The notes: generated by a model not told the origin, from the letters alone. A stretch of 64,000 nt of DNA from Branchipolynoe longqiensis (GCA_030323885.1 CM059198.1:16096462-16160461), one strand, 5' to 3'. Positions 11,197 through 23,539 are shown, counted from the stretch's first letter. Numbers and translations: made by a program.

Positions 11197-11475
11197 GGAT
11201 GGCTGAGTGGTTAAGGTGTCTGCGTCACCGGCATGAGCTTGTGGGCTGGACCCCTGGCCAAATCTAACCGAAACCTCACAATGTTGCTACTTGTTGCTAC
11301 CTGGTACTTAATATTACTAGGATAAAGTAAGGACTGGTAGGTTTAATGGTAAGGACTGGTAATGTGACTAGGTGCGGTATTGTGTCCTATGGCAGCAGCG
11401 GCTTGATAGCCCAGTAGAGCAGCACTATAAAACCACTAACTTGTACAAGTTGGTGCCTGATATCACATGGGTTGC
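11197..11475 (+). mobile_element. tRNA-derived SINE, diverged
   Basis: The head GGCGGGATGGCTGAGTGGTT resembles a Leu/Ser-type tRNA box A. A weak box B (GTGGGCTGGACCCC) follows. The body has family A words in forward orientation (GGCAGCAGCGGC, GAGCAGCACTATAAAACCAC, ACAAGTTGGTGCCTGATAT). It is not a functional tRNA because the arms do not pair. The stretch 11476-12117 after it holds nothing that I recognise, apart from a short duplication at 11500-11545. Confidence 0.6.
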
Positions 11476-12117
11476 TACCAGGAGGTGGTGTTGAGAATAT
11501 ATTCTCCTTTGTGATATATGTATATTCTCCTTTGTGATATATGTTTCAACATGTCCAGTGGCACACACAGTCTGATAAAACTGGTATCGGAATCTTCTCA
11601 TTTTATATCACTTGTTGGTATGTTAATATGGCGAGGTACGCTTTAAGACACATTTAATTACAGATTCTCATTTTCAACATTCCTATGGTTTGAAGGTTTA
11701 ATTTAACAAAAAACTATTTCTCGTCCTGAGTTGGGTATCTCCAGCAGGCCATGCACATTGCCCTGAAAAAAAGAGAAACTGATCATCTTATTATCTGTGG
11801 CTCCACCTATCGGGTGATAATTGCTGATCATTTCTGAGCGTGAAAGCCTGGGAGGATCTGAGGTACATGGGTGCAGTTTGGATACTGATTAGTTCTCGTG
11901 TAGTCCACCAGGTGGCGTGTCCCGTAGGTAGCTCTGGTTTATCGATATCGCCGGGTTAGCCTATTATCGCCCATACCACAGTGTCATTACAGAACTGTGG
12001 TTATTCATGCATTTTGGAATTAATCAAGTTTAGACATTAACACACTCAACAAAAGTTTCTTCACCATACAGTCAGCATTTTATATGGTAGTTTATCCCAA
12101 TTAAGTCATGCCAATAT

Positions 12118-12477
12118 TTAAAGTTGCATAGTCCGATGGTTTTGCGTTTTGGTCATTTTTCTGAGATAAATATATTAAATTGATCGTTATAATCTACCTT
12201 ATTTCAGGTTAAACTTAAAGTAACTTTGATTTTAAATGGATATGTTTTGAGATATTTGAAATTCAAACATGTAAGCTTAGTTTTGGCAACAGTCTGACAC
12301 CATAGGCTTCAACAGTAACAGGTTGTATCAAATTGTCTCAATGTTTCCTTCTGTGTGGCAATAAATGCTTAATATGTACATCAATATCTAAGTTAGATAA
12401 TCTTTTATGTAGAATCAAATCTATATAATTATTTTGGTTTTGAAAACTTGATGCTTCATCGGACTATGCAGCTTTAA
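12118..12477. mobile_element. MITE, CATAGTCCGATG family, full length
   Basis: It starts TTAAAGTTGCATAGTCCGAT and ends ATCGGACTATGCAGCTTTAA, with TTAA on each side. At 360 bp it is the same size as the copy at 878-1236, and it shares the interior words. The best-preserved copies of the family are this one and the one at 2666. Confidence 0.85.
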
Positions 12478-12784
12478 AGTGTCATGGAGTTTTTGCATGC
12501 ATTTTAGTTTAATACACCAGATTGTCAAGTGTGATCCATTGTACTTTAGTTCCAAATGGGGCATTGACCAACTTGTGCGATCTATCGCATGCACGCATGC
12601 GACATAATGTGTGTGGACGAGTTAAAGCCCGGGTGATGCACCACTGCAGCGTTAACTAGGTCATATCCTGAGGGGGGAAAGCCACATAGAAATGATGAAT
12701 GAATTACCCATGACATTTTTTGGGGTTTTTCTTGCAAATTTGTGAAGGAAGATCAAAGTTACTATTGTTTTCTATGCCAAACAC

Positions 12785-13320
12785 AGCAGTATTCGCATTC
12801 GCATTCACACCAATCGGTCCATGGGTCGATCCATTTGCCACATTCGCATTTGCATTCCCGTTCGTATTCACATTCGGATGTATGGAAGCACCACTATTCA
12901 TTTAAATGCTTTTAGATTTTTTGCCGCATTCGCATTCGCATTCGCATTCGCATTCGCATTCGCATTCGCATTCGCATTCGCATGCTGCATACCATGCATA
13001 AGGAATCTAAAGGCTACATTCCTTACATGCGGTATGCAGCATGCGAATGCGAATGTAGCCAAAAATCGGAAAGCATCTAAGTCAATAGGGGTGATTCCTT
13101 ACGTCTGAATGCGAATGCAAATGCGAATGCGAATGCAGCAACTGAATCAGTCCATGTAGCCATCGGTGCGGCATGCGAATGTGAATGCTGCTGCGTTTGC
13201 CATAGAAGACAGTGTTAGAGAAACATGACACTATTTGTGGGTGTGGGTGTGGGTGAAAGGACCCAACCCGTTCGCATGCCACATGCTGCATTCGCATTCG
13301 CATGCCGCATACAGCGTGTA
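12785..13320. repeat. GCATTC hexamer arrays in inverted orientation
   Basis: CGCATT repeats fill 12795-12980. After a hairpin (arms about 38 bp, 12966-13060, loop near 13012) the complementary CGAATG repeats appear at 13040-13135, 13170-13200 and again as GCATTC at 13285-13305. Open frames here code only for Ala-Phe or His-Ser-His type repeats and are not genes. From 13321 to 13870 I see nothing coding; an AT dinucleotide run lies at 13493-13530. Confidence 0.8.
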
Positions 13321-13489
13321 AGGAATCCTAGCTTTAGCTTTAGGTGGAGCGATTATATTTTCTAGCTATTAAACAAAGATTTGGTCGATTCTGTTGTGGT
13401 CGCCTCTTTAAGCAATTATTAATTTCAAAGGGAATGCAACAGATATTATTTGCATGTACACCAACGTTGTACCGATATAACAGGTGATG

Positions 13490-13532
<43 letters not shown>

Positions 13533-13877
13533 GACATCAGAGAAAACAGTGAAATGAGAGAAAAACCCACATATATATTATTGTTCAGATATAACAGGGT
13601 TTCGTAGATGACAGTAGTAGCTGAGGACATGCACTCCTCATTGACGTCAGCAAAGGAAAGATGAGTCATATTTAGCTAAACTAATCTCCATTTTGAAGAT
13701 AATTTAAGCTATGGATACATATATCTTTAATACGAAAAGCGGTTACAATTAATATGAACTGAACTTTCATGTTGCCATGCAATTTAACCATTATTAAATA
13801 ACTAATCCAAAACGCTATCAATTACACGGTGTGTATTTTAGACGTAGGATACATTTTGTTCGGGAGAATTTCATATG

Positions 13878-14600
13878 TAACACCCCCCCCCCCTCTCTTT
13901 GACCTCCCCCCTCCCCATCCCGCCACCTCCTCTACAGCCCAATGTCTAGCTCGCCATGCCATGGACTCCGAGTATGGAGGGGTTTAAGAGGCCTGAGAAA
14001 ATGGTTGTATGTGGCAGTGGATCACCCATGGCCTCTAACACTGCTGCTCCCCCCCCCCCCCCCCCACACATATCCCACACACCCCACAAAATGTAGCAGA
14101 CCACCCATATATTCAACCACCCTACCATTTACTGGACCCCCTCTCCCTCCCCCACACCGCCTCCACCATAATGGTCCACTCACTCTTGGTCGGGGTGAGT
14201 GGGTGGGTGGAAGAGTAGTGATTGTGAGGTAGTTCGTGGTGGAGGTGGGGGCGGGGGGTGGTGTAGGGTGGTGTGCGGTGTCAGTGGGGTGGGGGCGGGG
14301 AAGGAAGGGGCCGGGGATGTGAGAGTGCTGTGGGGGGGGGGGGGTACTTGATTCGATGATTACAGGAAATAATATTGTCGTAAACCACCAGCAGGAAATT
14401 GATTGGACAAAATAGCGACCTAATCTGCCTGGTTGTATTTAACCCAGAATGAGTTCCCAGCATTGTAGTCGGGCCGGAGCGAAGCTAACCCCCCTCCCAC
14501 CCTCCCACCACCCTCCCACCGACCCGCTTATACCTAAACTCCACTCTCTCCCCCTCCCCCTCCCCCCACCCCCTTCCCACCCTGACTGCTGTCGAATCTG
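13878..14600. repeat. C-rich and CCCACC low-complexity region
   Basis: Poly-C runs (13881, 14050), CCCACCCTCC stretches and their G-rich counterpart (14190-14345) dominate. The open frames on both strands are proline/glycine artefacts. From 14600 to 15040 nothing is recognised. Confidence 0.75.
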
Positions 14601-15039
14601 TGGTGACCGACGGAACGTTCTACTGTGTACCTGGTCACGTGACCGGCGAATCTGGTGATAGAACCGGGTACCAGTCGGCGCAGACCGGAAATATACACAG
14701 TCACGTCCACCAAACTGGCAGCATTTGCTGCAGTACTTTTAAAGCTGCAAAATGAGATGGGAGCAAGAACATTCGGGAACCACATCACTTGGCTAACAAC
14801 TTTACACACCCAACTAAGATACTGACACACTTACTGAACATTTATTGCTGCATTGACGGAATACTAAGTCGGTTTCATTCGAGGCCACTAGTCGTCGCAC
14901 ATGTTGTGAATATCGTCTATTACATACATACAGGCAATGCACTTACATATATACATACACATGATAGATTCAACAACCATGCAGCACATAGCTTGTACGG
15001 AATCGTGTTCATGGCACCAATATTGTAGGGGTGGGGCAA

Positions 15040-15160
15040 ACACGGGAAATATTGTGCCTAGAGCAGGATTCGAACCCACACCTCTTGCATTGATTATATA
15101 TATTATTGCTATCCTGATTCTATGTATTGCCTCCTGCGCCCCCGACTGGTGTCGCCACAA
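15040..15160 (-). mobile_element. tRNA-like SINE head, partial
   Basis: The minus strand carries a box B-like GGTGTGGGTTCGAATCCTGC beside TCTAGGCACAATATTTCCCG. The same combination recurs at 20060-20120, so this is an interspersed tRNA-derived unit and not a tRNA gene. Confidence 0.5.
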
Positions 15161-15272
15161 CTACATGCATTATGATTAGTAACCTAGTACTCACACCACT
15201 GTTGCATAACCGGTGAAGAAATACGCTATTCATACTTATAGTGTCAAGGTATTTAGTTCTTGTGGAATATAT

Positions 15273-15312
15273 AATGGTTGGTTGGTTGTCAGCCGCATAC
15301 GCCATATTCACG
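15273..15312 (-). mobile_element. Retroposon 3' end (family B)
   Basis: The minus strand reads CTCGCCGTGAATATGGCG... and ends in a CAAC-type tail. It is the same 3' end as the nested insertion at 19673-19773 and the fragment at 57117. Confidence 0.5.
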
Positions 15313-15429
15313 GCGAGTGGTTGTTGGAGTTGTATGTCCTGATAACATCTACGGTCATATCAGGACATACCTTGATGGAACAGCAGCAGAAGTAACGGTC
15401 AGGTGGAGAGGGAGAAGGAGGGTTTGATT

Positions 15430-15735
15430 GTTGGAGTTTGACATCCCAGCAACATCTAAGGTCATATCAGGACGGGTACCAAATTATGACAGTGCGCACT
15501 CATGGCGACTTTATAGTCCTGCCCCATTGGGTGACCAGACCATTGGCACCATGACCCGATTTCCTATTCACTCACATTGTACTGATAGTGAGCTAACCAG
15601 TCCTTGCCCTATCCTAGTAATGATAAACACCAGGCGAGGTCATGTATCAATTTTGTAAGTTATTGGTTTGATTCAACTGGGATTTGAATTACCGACCTCC
15701 CACACGAGAAGCCTGCGCTCTCCCGATTTGGCTGA
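15430..15735 (-). mobile_element. SINE family A, near full length
   Basis: The 3' block (CATCCCAGCAACATCTAAGG on the plus strand) is followed by the GACAGTGCGCACTCATGGCG and GTGACCAGACCATTGGC blocks. The tRNA-like head lies towards 15735. From 15736 to 16160 only A- and C-rich low-complexity sequence is present. Confidence 0.75.
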
Positions 15736-16154
15736 GAAGGAAGGATATTGATCCGGGGATAGATAACTCACGAAGTGAGAATATCTATTTTTTAAACCCC
15801 CCTCACACAAAAAAAAACCACAACTGGAAATAGCGTCTGAATCTACTTAATGCAAAACCGAGAGGAGGAGGGTGCAGGGTGGGGGTGAAGGGTCACACAG
15901 AAATAACACGACCCCCCCCCCCCCCAAACAAAAAAACAACCTCCCCAACAAGACACAAACAAAAAGAGTCACCATATTTGTTCAGGGTCAGCCAGGATAA
16001 TGTCCAATAATGATGTAGAAAATCGATGACGGACTGTATTACATCATTTACCAAAATGGTCCTTTTATTTTGCCCCCTCCCACACACACCGCCACCAGCG
16101 CCAACACATTCACACACAGTCCCAGATAGAACAAACAATACAAGCAAGCGGAAA

Positions 16155-16255
16155 AACCATACATTCACCTTTTTTTTTTTTACTAAATGTATTTTATTCA
16201 GCGAATAATGTCTTTTGTCAGCGCCAGAGCACTGGTCTTCCGGCCGTTCATTACA
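16155..16255 (-). mobile_element. Retroposon 3' end (family D)
   Basis: The minus strand reads CGGCCGGAAGACCAGTGCTC, then CGCTGAATAAAATACA and a poly-A tract. The poly-T run at 16170-16180 is the transcribed tail. From 16256 to 16790 nothing coding is seen. Confidence 0.6.
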
Positions 16256-16799
16256 ATTTGTTTGTACATAAATGACAATATCAGTTGTAATAATAACCAC
16301 ATGAAAAACCTATTCGATAATAGAAGCATGATATAAATTGACTATTCGTCGTATTAGTAACTGCATGCAATGCCAGTTCAACATATGTAATATGCACTTG
16401 GTGAGCATGCATCAATAAATGTACAAGATGATTCTAGAATTGTCTTTAAACACTTCTTTCTTCCTTTTCTTTCTCTCTTCTTTTTTCAAAAGGATATAAC
16501 ATATTTCCAATACACATATATATATTATATTGTAAATGTGCAAATCAGTGGATCCAATCACCAATACAAAATGTGAGAAACTCGCCCATTTTTTAATCCC
16601 ATCACAAGTGTTCCGTTTTGTGTGGCCTAATGATGGGATCGAGGGCTGAGATTGCAGTGGGGATTTACATCAGACAGGTTTTATGTCAATTCAAAGGAAA
16701 ATGTTAGATAATAGGTTTTGAAAGAAGGTGTAGTAGGGGTGGGGTAGGGGTGGGAAGGGATCAGCGGGCAGGGCTGTGTAGTGCATTTGAGAACATTTA

Positions 16800-19335
16800 T
16801 ATATATATATATATATGTATGTACAAGGGTCAGGGCATGGATGGCCTTTAGAATACCTATAACTGTGTAGGGGTCTGACAGGCCTGTTGTATTTTCACTA
16901 AGTTTTTAAATTCAAGGAGACTTGTGGACCGTCTTGTCCTCATTGGAAGTTTATTCCACAATGTGCCACCTCTGTAAATCGGTGCTGTAATCGGTGCTTT
17001 AGCTTGTTTGTTATTGGCTTGGGTGTTTTTAGAAGTGTAGCATCGCTCTGTCTGGGTACTCTGTTTGTATGGTCAGCATATTGTTCATCATTGGATCTTT
17101 TATACATGAGACTGAGGAGATGTGTGTCCCTCGTTTGGCTAAGGTAGCTAGCTGACTTGTACTTTAGCATGCATTTCCTTTACAGACAGGTTTTTTCCCC
17201 TCTAGACAGTTCTAAGTGCCCTGTTTTGAATCCTCTGTAATTTGTTTTCTTGTTGTTTTGTCAGCAGTCCATATATTAAATCATTGTAGTCAATTATTGG
17301 AAGAATAGTGGCTTTATATAGTAACAGGGCTGTATTCTCACTCATTTAGTACCTAATTTTTCTGAAAGTTGTCATTTTTATGGCTATCATTTGATTAAGT
17401 CTTGAGAGTTGTTGATTACCATTTAGTGCAGAATCGAGTGTGGTCCCTAAATATTTAAGTCCTGCCCTTTCAATTTTCCTGAGTAAAATGTCATGGTCTA
17501 TTGTGTCAAAAGCTTTCTTGAAATCAAGAAAAACAGTTCTTGTCAGATCTCCTCTATCCATGTTAGTCAGCAGTTCATTTAATAGAGTGCCTAGGGCTAT
17601 TGTGGTTGATTTATCTTTTCTGAAGCCATTTTGCTGTTTGGCAAGGTAGTTGGTGTCTTCCAGGAAGATTTTTATTTGATCATGGATTATTTGTTCGATG
17701 ACTTTGCCAGGGAGGGGCAGTATTGATATTGGTCGCAGTTCATTGCATGATTTAGAATTACTTATCTTTGGTATTGGTGTGACAGTAGCTATTTTCCATT
17801 TATCTGGGAATACACCCATTTCAATGACAAGGTTTTAGAGATGTATAATTCGTTTATTAGGATGCTAATGGCAGTCTTAATGAAGGCTGAATTTATATTC
17901 ATCATACCAGATGATTTATATGATGAAAGTTCCTTAATCTTGGTGAGTACTTCTTTGCTTGTTGTTTTCTCAAGATTGTATTCATGTTGATTTGTGACTG
18001 GGTGATCATTTTGTGGATACTTGGTTTTTTGTTTGAATTTATTGGCAAGGTTTGCCCCAATGTCTACAAAATAGTTGTTTATTACTTCATCTAACTGACC
18101 ATCAGGTACTCTCTCAACTGTGCTGTCATCTATTATGCTGTTTATCTGTGGTTTGGCTTCTGGTTGAATTTGACTTAGTTCATACCAGAATTTCTTAGGA
18201 TTCTGGTTGTGCTTCATGGCTTGATCAATGTAGTACATAGATTTTGCTTTCTTCACATCTGTTCTGGCTTTGTTTGTTAAGCATTTTGCTATAAACTGGT
18301 CTCCTGGGTCTTTGGTCAGGTCAGCCTTTTGCTTAAAAAAATCTCTGTCCTTTTGTAGTTCTATCAGTTCACTGGTGATGTAAACAGCCATGTTCTCTTT
18401 ATTTTTAGTTCAGTCATCGGACAAAGTTTATCTGCTGCATGGTTGATCATATCTTCTAAAATATCCCAACATTTGTTGGGATCCTGTTCTTCAAATATTA
18501 TAGTGGGGTTATAACTCTGCAAGATTGTCCTAAGTGCATCAGTTGAAAAGTTTATATCTATCCTTCCACAGTATGCGGTGGTTTTTAGGTTGTTTCTGGG
18601 TTTCTTTTTGATAATATAGACTGGCTTATGGTCATTGACATTCTAGTTAAGGGCTCCTGCTTGAGTGCAATACTTGATGTTAGTAAAAGCTAAATCGATT
18701 GTGGTTGCAGTAGTTGACCTAGTTGGTTTATCTATCAGCTGTTGGAGCAAATTGATTTATGATTATGGCTGGTAGCTTTCTCTTAGTACTACAGTCTGCA
18801 TTGAAGTGGCCTATCAGTAGGGTCTCATACTTGTCTATGTCATCTATTTCACTCATCACATTGCTCAATTCCTCGAAGGCCTGTTTAACACTTCCATCTG
18901 GTGGTCTGTACACATTTCCAATTAGGATCTTCTTTATATAAGGCCTTGTTACAACCACCCATTGCAGTTCCAGCACAGCATTTGAAATATTTTGATCTGC
19001 ATATCTATTAGAATCTACTTGTAGAGAATTTCGGCAGTAAATTCCTAGTCCACCTCCAGCTTTGGCTTGCCCATTTAGATGTTTTGCATTTCGATCATAC
19101 CTAAGGAAAGTGTAGTTTGTTATTGAAGTTTTTTTTCTATAAGGCTATTGAGCCATGTTTCTGATACTGTGAAAATATCAAGTCCCGATCCTGGCAGATC
19201 AATTCTTAATTGCTCTATTTTATGTGTGAGACTACGTACATTCAGGTGTGCTATTTTGAAATCTGGCAGACCCCTCAGTTCGTTCAGAGGAAGCCCGCCC
19301 AGCCACTTGTCCCATGCTCATATCCTCTGCACACT
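16800..19335 (-). pseudogene. CR1/L2-like non-LTR retrotransposon (LINE) ORF2, broken
   Basis: Read on the minus strand from 19335. First comes an AP-endonuclease domain (LPDFKIAHLNVRSLTHKI near 19270, ILIGNVYRPPDG near 18900, LLIGHFNADC near 18800, where the usual D of GDFN is H). Then IDKPTRSTTATTIDLAFTN near 18700 and a linker over 18391-17830. The reverse transcriptase fingers follow (NELRPISILPL, QNGFRKDKST, and FLDFKKAFDTIDHD for motif A) over 17819-17460. At about 17455 the frame jumps from ERAGLK to YLGTTLDS, so the palm with the YADD motif is deleted. The C-terminal part continues to 16940 (LLSLMYKRSNDEQYADHTN). The 3' end runs into a TA microsatellite at 16800-16816. Several frameshifts and the deletion make it inactive. 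Confidence 0.85.
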
Positions 19336-19589
19336 GTCCCCCGGTACCCAGGTGCCCCCCCCACATTGTCCCAGTCATTCTATTAACCTTTGAACGTTAT
19401 ATGAACAAAATAATAAAACAATCTATATATAATATATATATATATTTTTTTTATACACACACAAAAAAAGAACACAAATAAAATCTCCAAAAATATTTCT
19501 GTGAAGATAAATAGCTTATTTAAGCTGATATGTGCTGACCAGGACTTTCCTAGTTGTGCCAGCCAAAAGATTGGCTTGGGTCTATTTGC

Positions 19590-19960
19590 GGGGTTCTACG
19601 TTCTAGCAACATCTGAGATCATATCAGATCGATTTGTGACACTAGGCACTGATGGCGACTTGATTGATAGTGATAAAGGCGATGGTTGAATAAAAAAGAA
19701 TAATTCTCGCCGTGAATATGGCCTATGCTGCCGACACGGCGTAAAGAAACAACCAATCAATCAATCAATCAATGATTGATAGTGCTGCCCCACTGGGATA
19801 CTCGTGCATGCAACCAACCAGCACCATAATACCTTACTCAATGGACGGAACCAACCAACCCTTGCCATATGCTAGTGCACCAGATGGGATGTCCAAATGA
19901 GTTGAGCACCTGCTTTCCTGGCCGGCATGTCGTGGGTTCGATTACCTGCTGAGTCAACCC
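19590..19960 (-). mobile_element. SINE family A interrupted by another retroposon
   Basis: The 3' block (TTCTAGCAACATCTGAGATC) lies at 19600-19620 and the TATAGTGCTGCCCCA-type block resumes at 19778. Between them a 101-bp insertion lies at 19673-19773, flanked by the 11-bp direct repeat GATTGATAGTG. Confidence 0.72.
19673..19773 (+). mobile_element. 5'-truncated retroposon (family B) with CAAT tail
   Basis: The insert ends GGCGTAAAGAAACAACCAAT and then CAAT repeats, and both flanks carry GATTGATAGTG (19662-19672 and 19774-19784). Target duplication, 5' truncation and a simple-repeat tail are what LINE-driven retroposition produces. Confidence 0.78.
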
Positions 19961-20029
19961 AATGACTTACAAAACATACCTGCTGCTACCTACTACCTAG
20001 CCTGGCACTTGGCATCACTAGTATAGTGC

Positions 20030-20135
20030 GTAGAGAGGGGATACTTTTGCAACCAAAGGGAAACATTGTGCCTAGAGCATGACTCGAACCTACACTTTTG
20101 CCATTCTGGAGCTAGTGTTCTAACCATTACTGGCA
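20030..20135 (-). mobile_element. tRNA-like SINE head, partial
   Basis: The minus strand has TAATGGTTAGAACACTAG (box A-like) and GTGTAGGTTCGAGTCATGC (box B-like), then TCTAGGCACAATGTTTCCC, as at 15040-15160. Confidence 0.5.
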
Positions 20136-20141
20136 TTAGAC

Positions 20142-20205
20142 TACATTAGACTACATTAGACTACATCAGACTACATTAGACTACATTAAACTACATTAGA
20201 CCATC
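20142..20205. repeat. 10-bp tandem repeat
   Basis: Six to seven copies of ATTAGACTAC with single-base variants. Confidence 0.85.
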
Positions 20206-20703
20206 TAGGCTCCCTAGTAAAACCAATCTATCCTGGTCGACCTGTACATATGGCACTCCCCGGATTGGCCTGAAGTGTGAGTTCGAATCCAGATCTAGAT
20301 CATTGTCCCTTTGTTTGCTTCACCCTCCACCCACAGTATTATCTCAGAGGTGATATAACAGAGCCTTATAAGATAAATACTGGATTATATGCCAGTGGCG
20401 TCACAATGGGTTTGTTAAACCTCAGAGTAGACAGAAACACCAGAGGCCTGAGGTATAACTATAAGATCTTCAAGGAGAGGCCCAGACTTGAGGTCAGGAA
20501 ACACTCATTTTTCTTCCGAGTGTCTTCCAGTCCAAGTGGTTGAAGCATTTGAGAGAAGGCTGGATACACAGTGAAGAAGACGCCCACAAATATATGACCT
20601 CAGTGTTGCATCCACCCCCATGTGTGTGAAAACAAGTAGGGTTTTTGCCATAATGAGCTTGCATTAGAGGCCCAATAGGGCCTAGAGCAGCCGGAAGAGG
20701 ATC

Positions 20704-20750
20704 TGTAAGTTAATCTGTAAGTTAATCTGTAAGTTAATCTGTAAGTTAAT
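20704..20750. repeat. 12-bp tandem repeat
   Basis: Four copies of TGTAAGTTAATC. The stretch 20206-20700 before it holds short open frames that I cannot assign to any family. Confidence 0.85.
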
Positions 20751-20784
20751 TATTTGGTTTGCTTTAATGGAATGCTTGCCTCCT

Positions 20785-21065
20785 AGTAACATCTACGACT
20801 ATAACGGGATGGGTACGAACTTACGACAGTGTGCAGTCATTGCATATTTATAGTGCTGTCCGATTGGGATCCCATATGATCGGTGGTACCATGCCCCGAT
20901 ATCCCACTTAGTCACATTATCGTGACATCAAGCCTAATTAATCCTTGTCCTATTCTGGTAATGCGGAGAACCAGGCAAAGTAGCGACAAATATCGATGAT
21001 GTAAGTCTTCGGTTTAGATCGGTCGGTAAGATTGAACCCAGGAGTTCTGGTTTGGATACTGTTGG
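20785..21065 (-). mobile_element. SINE family A
   Basis: CTCCTAGTAACATCTACGAC, CGACAGTGTGCAGTCATTGC, TAGTGCTGTCCGATTGGGAT and ACCAGGCAAAGTAGCGACAA line up in order with the other family A copies. The head end is worn. Confidence 0.7.
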
Positions 21066-21083
21066 TAGACAAAATGTTTGATG

Positions 21084-21832
21084 TTAAAGTTGCATAATTC
21101 GATGAAAGCATAAACATGATCAAAATCAAAGCCCTTCTCTGGATTTGATACTACGTATGCAAGTTAGATACTGCTGCACTCAGTGAGGACTTATTACTGC
21201 ACATAACTTCATAAGGAATACTAAGTTGATTTAATAGAACCTTCCGCTGCTGAAGTCTATAGCGAATAGTGAATGGTAGACAGGAAGTGTGAACACTTAT
21301 TTGTCTCTCTTTTTTTTTTTTTTGGGGTACATTAGTTGTCCCAAGCAGGGGAAATCCCAGTCACAGATGACTGGTCTTGCCCACTCCACTGCTGGTCGAT
21401 AGAAAGACGAGCCTACACTTTCACCGACCAAAGGGATTTTTAACCTCCCACACCACATCGACATGGTATGAGAGCAACCGGCCTTTGATGACGCTGTAAG
21501 TTATACACAGCGGTGGAAATCCAAATTGGCAGAGCTGGGGGCATGGGGAATCGAACTGCCAACCCTCAGATTAGTAGTCTGATCTAGAAAAAAGTCAGAC
21601 ACTCTAACCACTCCGCCACAGAGAAGGCCACAGTCTATGCTGTCCAACATTTACAGTGCGCACACTAAATACATAAACTTGGCATGCCTTCACCTCAAAT
21701 ATCTCAACGGTTAACCCTTCAAAATATAAAATAACTTCAGAGTAAAATAATGTACATTACAACGATCAACCTACTACATTTAATAAAAAGAGGAATGGCG
21801 AAGCTCAAAATCATTGGATTATGTACCTTTAA
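21084..21832. mobile_element. MITE, CATAGTCCGATG family, with nested SINE
   Basis: The left end TTAAAGTTGCATAATTCGAT and right end ATTGGATTATGTACCTTTAA are the family termini, with TTAA on both sides. At 749 bp the copy is about 390 bp longer than a full copy, because a SINE is nested at 21310-21640. Confidence 0.78.
21310..21640 (-). mobile_element. tRNA-derived SINE (family C), full length
   Basis: The minus strand starts TCTGTGGCGGAGTGGTTAGA (Ser/Leu-type box A). Box B GGCAGTTCGATTCCCC follows about 65 bases later. The body is shared with 22147-22385 and 31790-32096, and the tail is the T-run at 21310-21321 on the plus strand. The region between the boxes does not fold as a tRNA anticodon arm, so it is a SINE promoter. 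Confidence 0.8.
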
Positions 21833-22146
21833 CACTTATATGCTCTGATGCTTGGTAGAAAGCTCCATGACAATGGTCTGAAATGATGATGGGATAACTG
21901 CAGTGTCCTTAACGGTGGCTACTTGCGTTTCTCCCATGATGCAACAGGGAAAATTGCTATAGTCACGCAATGCCCATCATGGGGGCGGCGTGCTAACAGG
22001 TCACCATCGAAAAATCGCCGTATAAAACTGCAACATAAAAATAAACATGTCCCGCACACATTAGAGAGAACTGAACCCATTCATCTATCAATACTCCACC
22101 CATCAGAACAAAAGACGAAGAAAACCCCGTGCACACGCGAGGGGAA

Positions 22147-22385
22147 ATGAGTTTTTTGGTGTTGTCCATTAGTTGTTTAAGCAGGGGAAATTTCAGTCAT
22201 AGACGACTGGTCTTCCTCATTCCACTGCTGGTCGATAGAAAGCCCGAGCCTACACTTTTACTGACCCAAGGGATTTTTAACCTCCCACACCACATAGACA
22301 TGTTATGAGAGCAACTGGCCTTTGATGACACTGTAAGTTATACACATCGGTGGAAATCCAAATTGGCAGAGCTGGGGCCACGGGG
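22147..22385 (-). mobile_element. SINE family C, truncated at its head
   Basis: Body words match the 21310 copy (GTCATAGACGACTGGTCTTC, GATTTTTAACCTCCCACACC, GTAAGTTATACACATCGGTG) and stop at the box B side. From 22386 to 23535 there is a CCCCACCC low-complexity tract (22470-22530), a TA run (23078-23104) and otherwise no gene that I can support. Confidence 0.75.
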
Positions 22386-23539
22386 AAGTCAAAAGTCACA
22401 AGTCAAAAGTCCCGCAAATTGCAAAACAAAATCTGAACTGTCTATAATGTACCATATGACCCCGCTTCTCCACCCCTTTCTACCCCCCCACCCCACCCAC
22501 CCCACCCCACCACCCACTCACCACAAATACACACATAGGCCAACCCGGGGAATAAAATATTGCAAATGGGAACATAATATCTTGTTATGGCAGAACTAAT
22601 CCACGACTCATTAGTAACCCGCACCCTTACTCGGCCACGTGACTCAATTACAGTGGAGGATGTACAGTCGACACGATATCAGTTGGCCATTGTCTAATTA
22701 GTGATTGACCTTTGGGGTTCACATCCACACCAAGCAATCACTGACACGCACAGGGGGCATATGTCAATCATCCGGGTACTTGCGCATGCGCATATCAGGA
22801 AGCTGCGTTTCCGGTGTGACATCATAGTTTATTACTTAAGCTTTGGCAAGACATTTTCAGTCATGGGATTTGAGGTTGAGTTCTATGATTTATTTCTGCC
22901 TCTTCGAGTGTCATCACCACATGCTCTATCTCCCCATGTCCCCCACTGTTGGACGGTACATACATTCAAATCTATGTCCAATCCGAGTGTGTGTAATTAT
23001 CTCTTCAATGCTGTGCATATTTTGCATTACCTAACCCTCTACATTGCTAATGAATGATTTCCCTCCATTAAAGCATTATATATATATATATTTATATATA
23101 TTTGTTATATTAGTTAATTAAGCAGGGGACATTTCAGTCGCGGACAATTGGTCTTCCTCATATACATACACATATTTATTCATAATTTCCATAACACAAT
23201 ATACAAACATAAATTAAGCTGTTGTCAATAGTAGAAATGGTAGGAGCAGTTAAACCATTAATGGATGTCTTCCCACTGCCCTTTTTAACAAGATATATAT
23301 AGTGCAACAATAGGAGCTGATATACAGATAACCTATAGACTGCTCTTGGAGGAAACATACCCATGTTAGACAAAGATATGATGATACATTCTGTGGTTTA
23401 AATGATACATATTGTATCGTTCCTTATTGGGTCTTTATGCCCCAGTGTGACAATCGTGACAGAATATGTTGTCGCAGTTGTCTGTATCTGCATATATTCA
23501 CGTAATCGGACAGATTTTATCCTGTGCTTAAAACATGAT

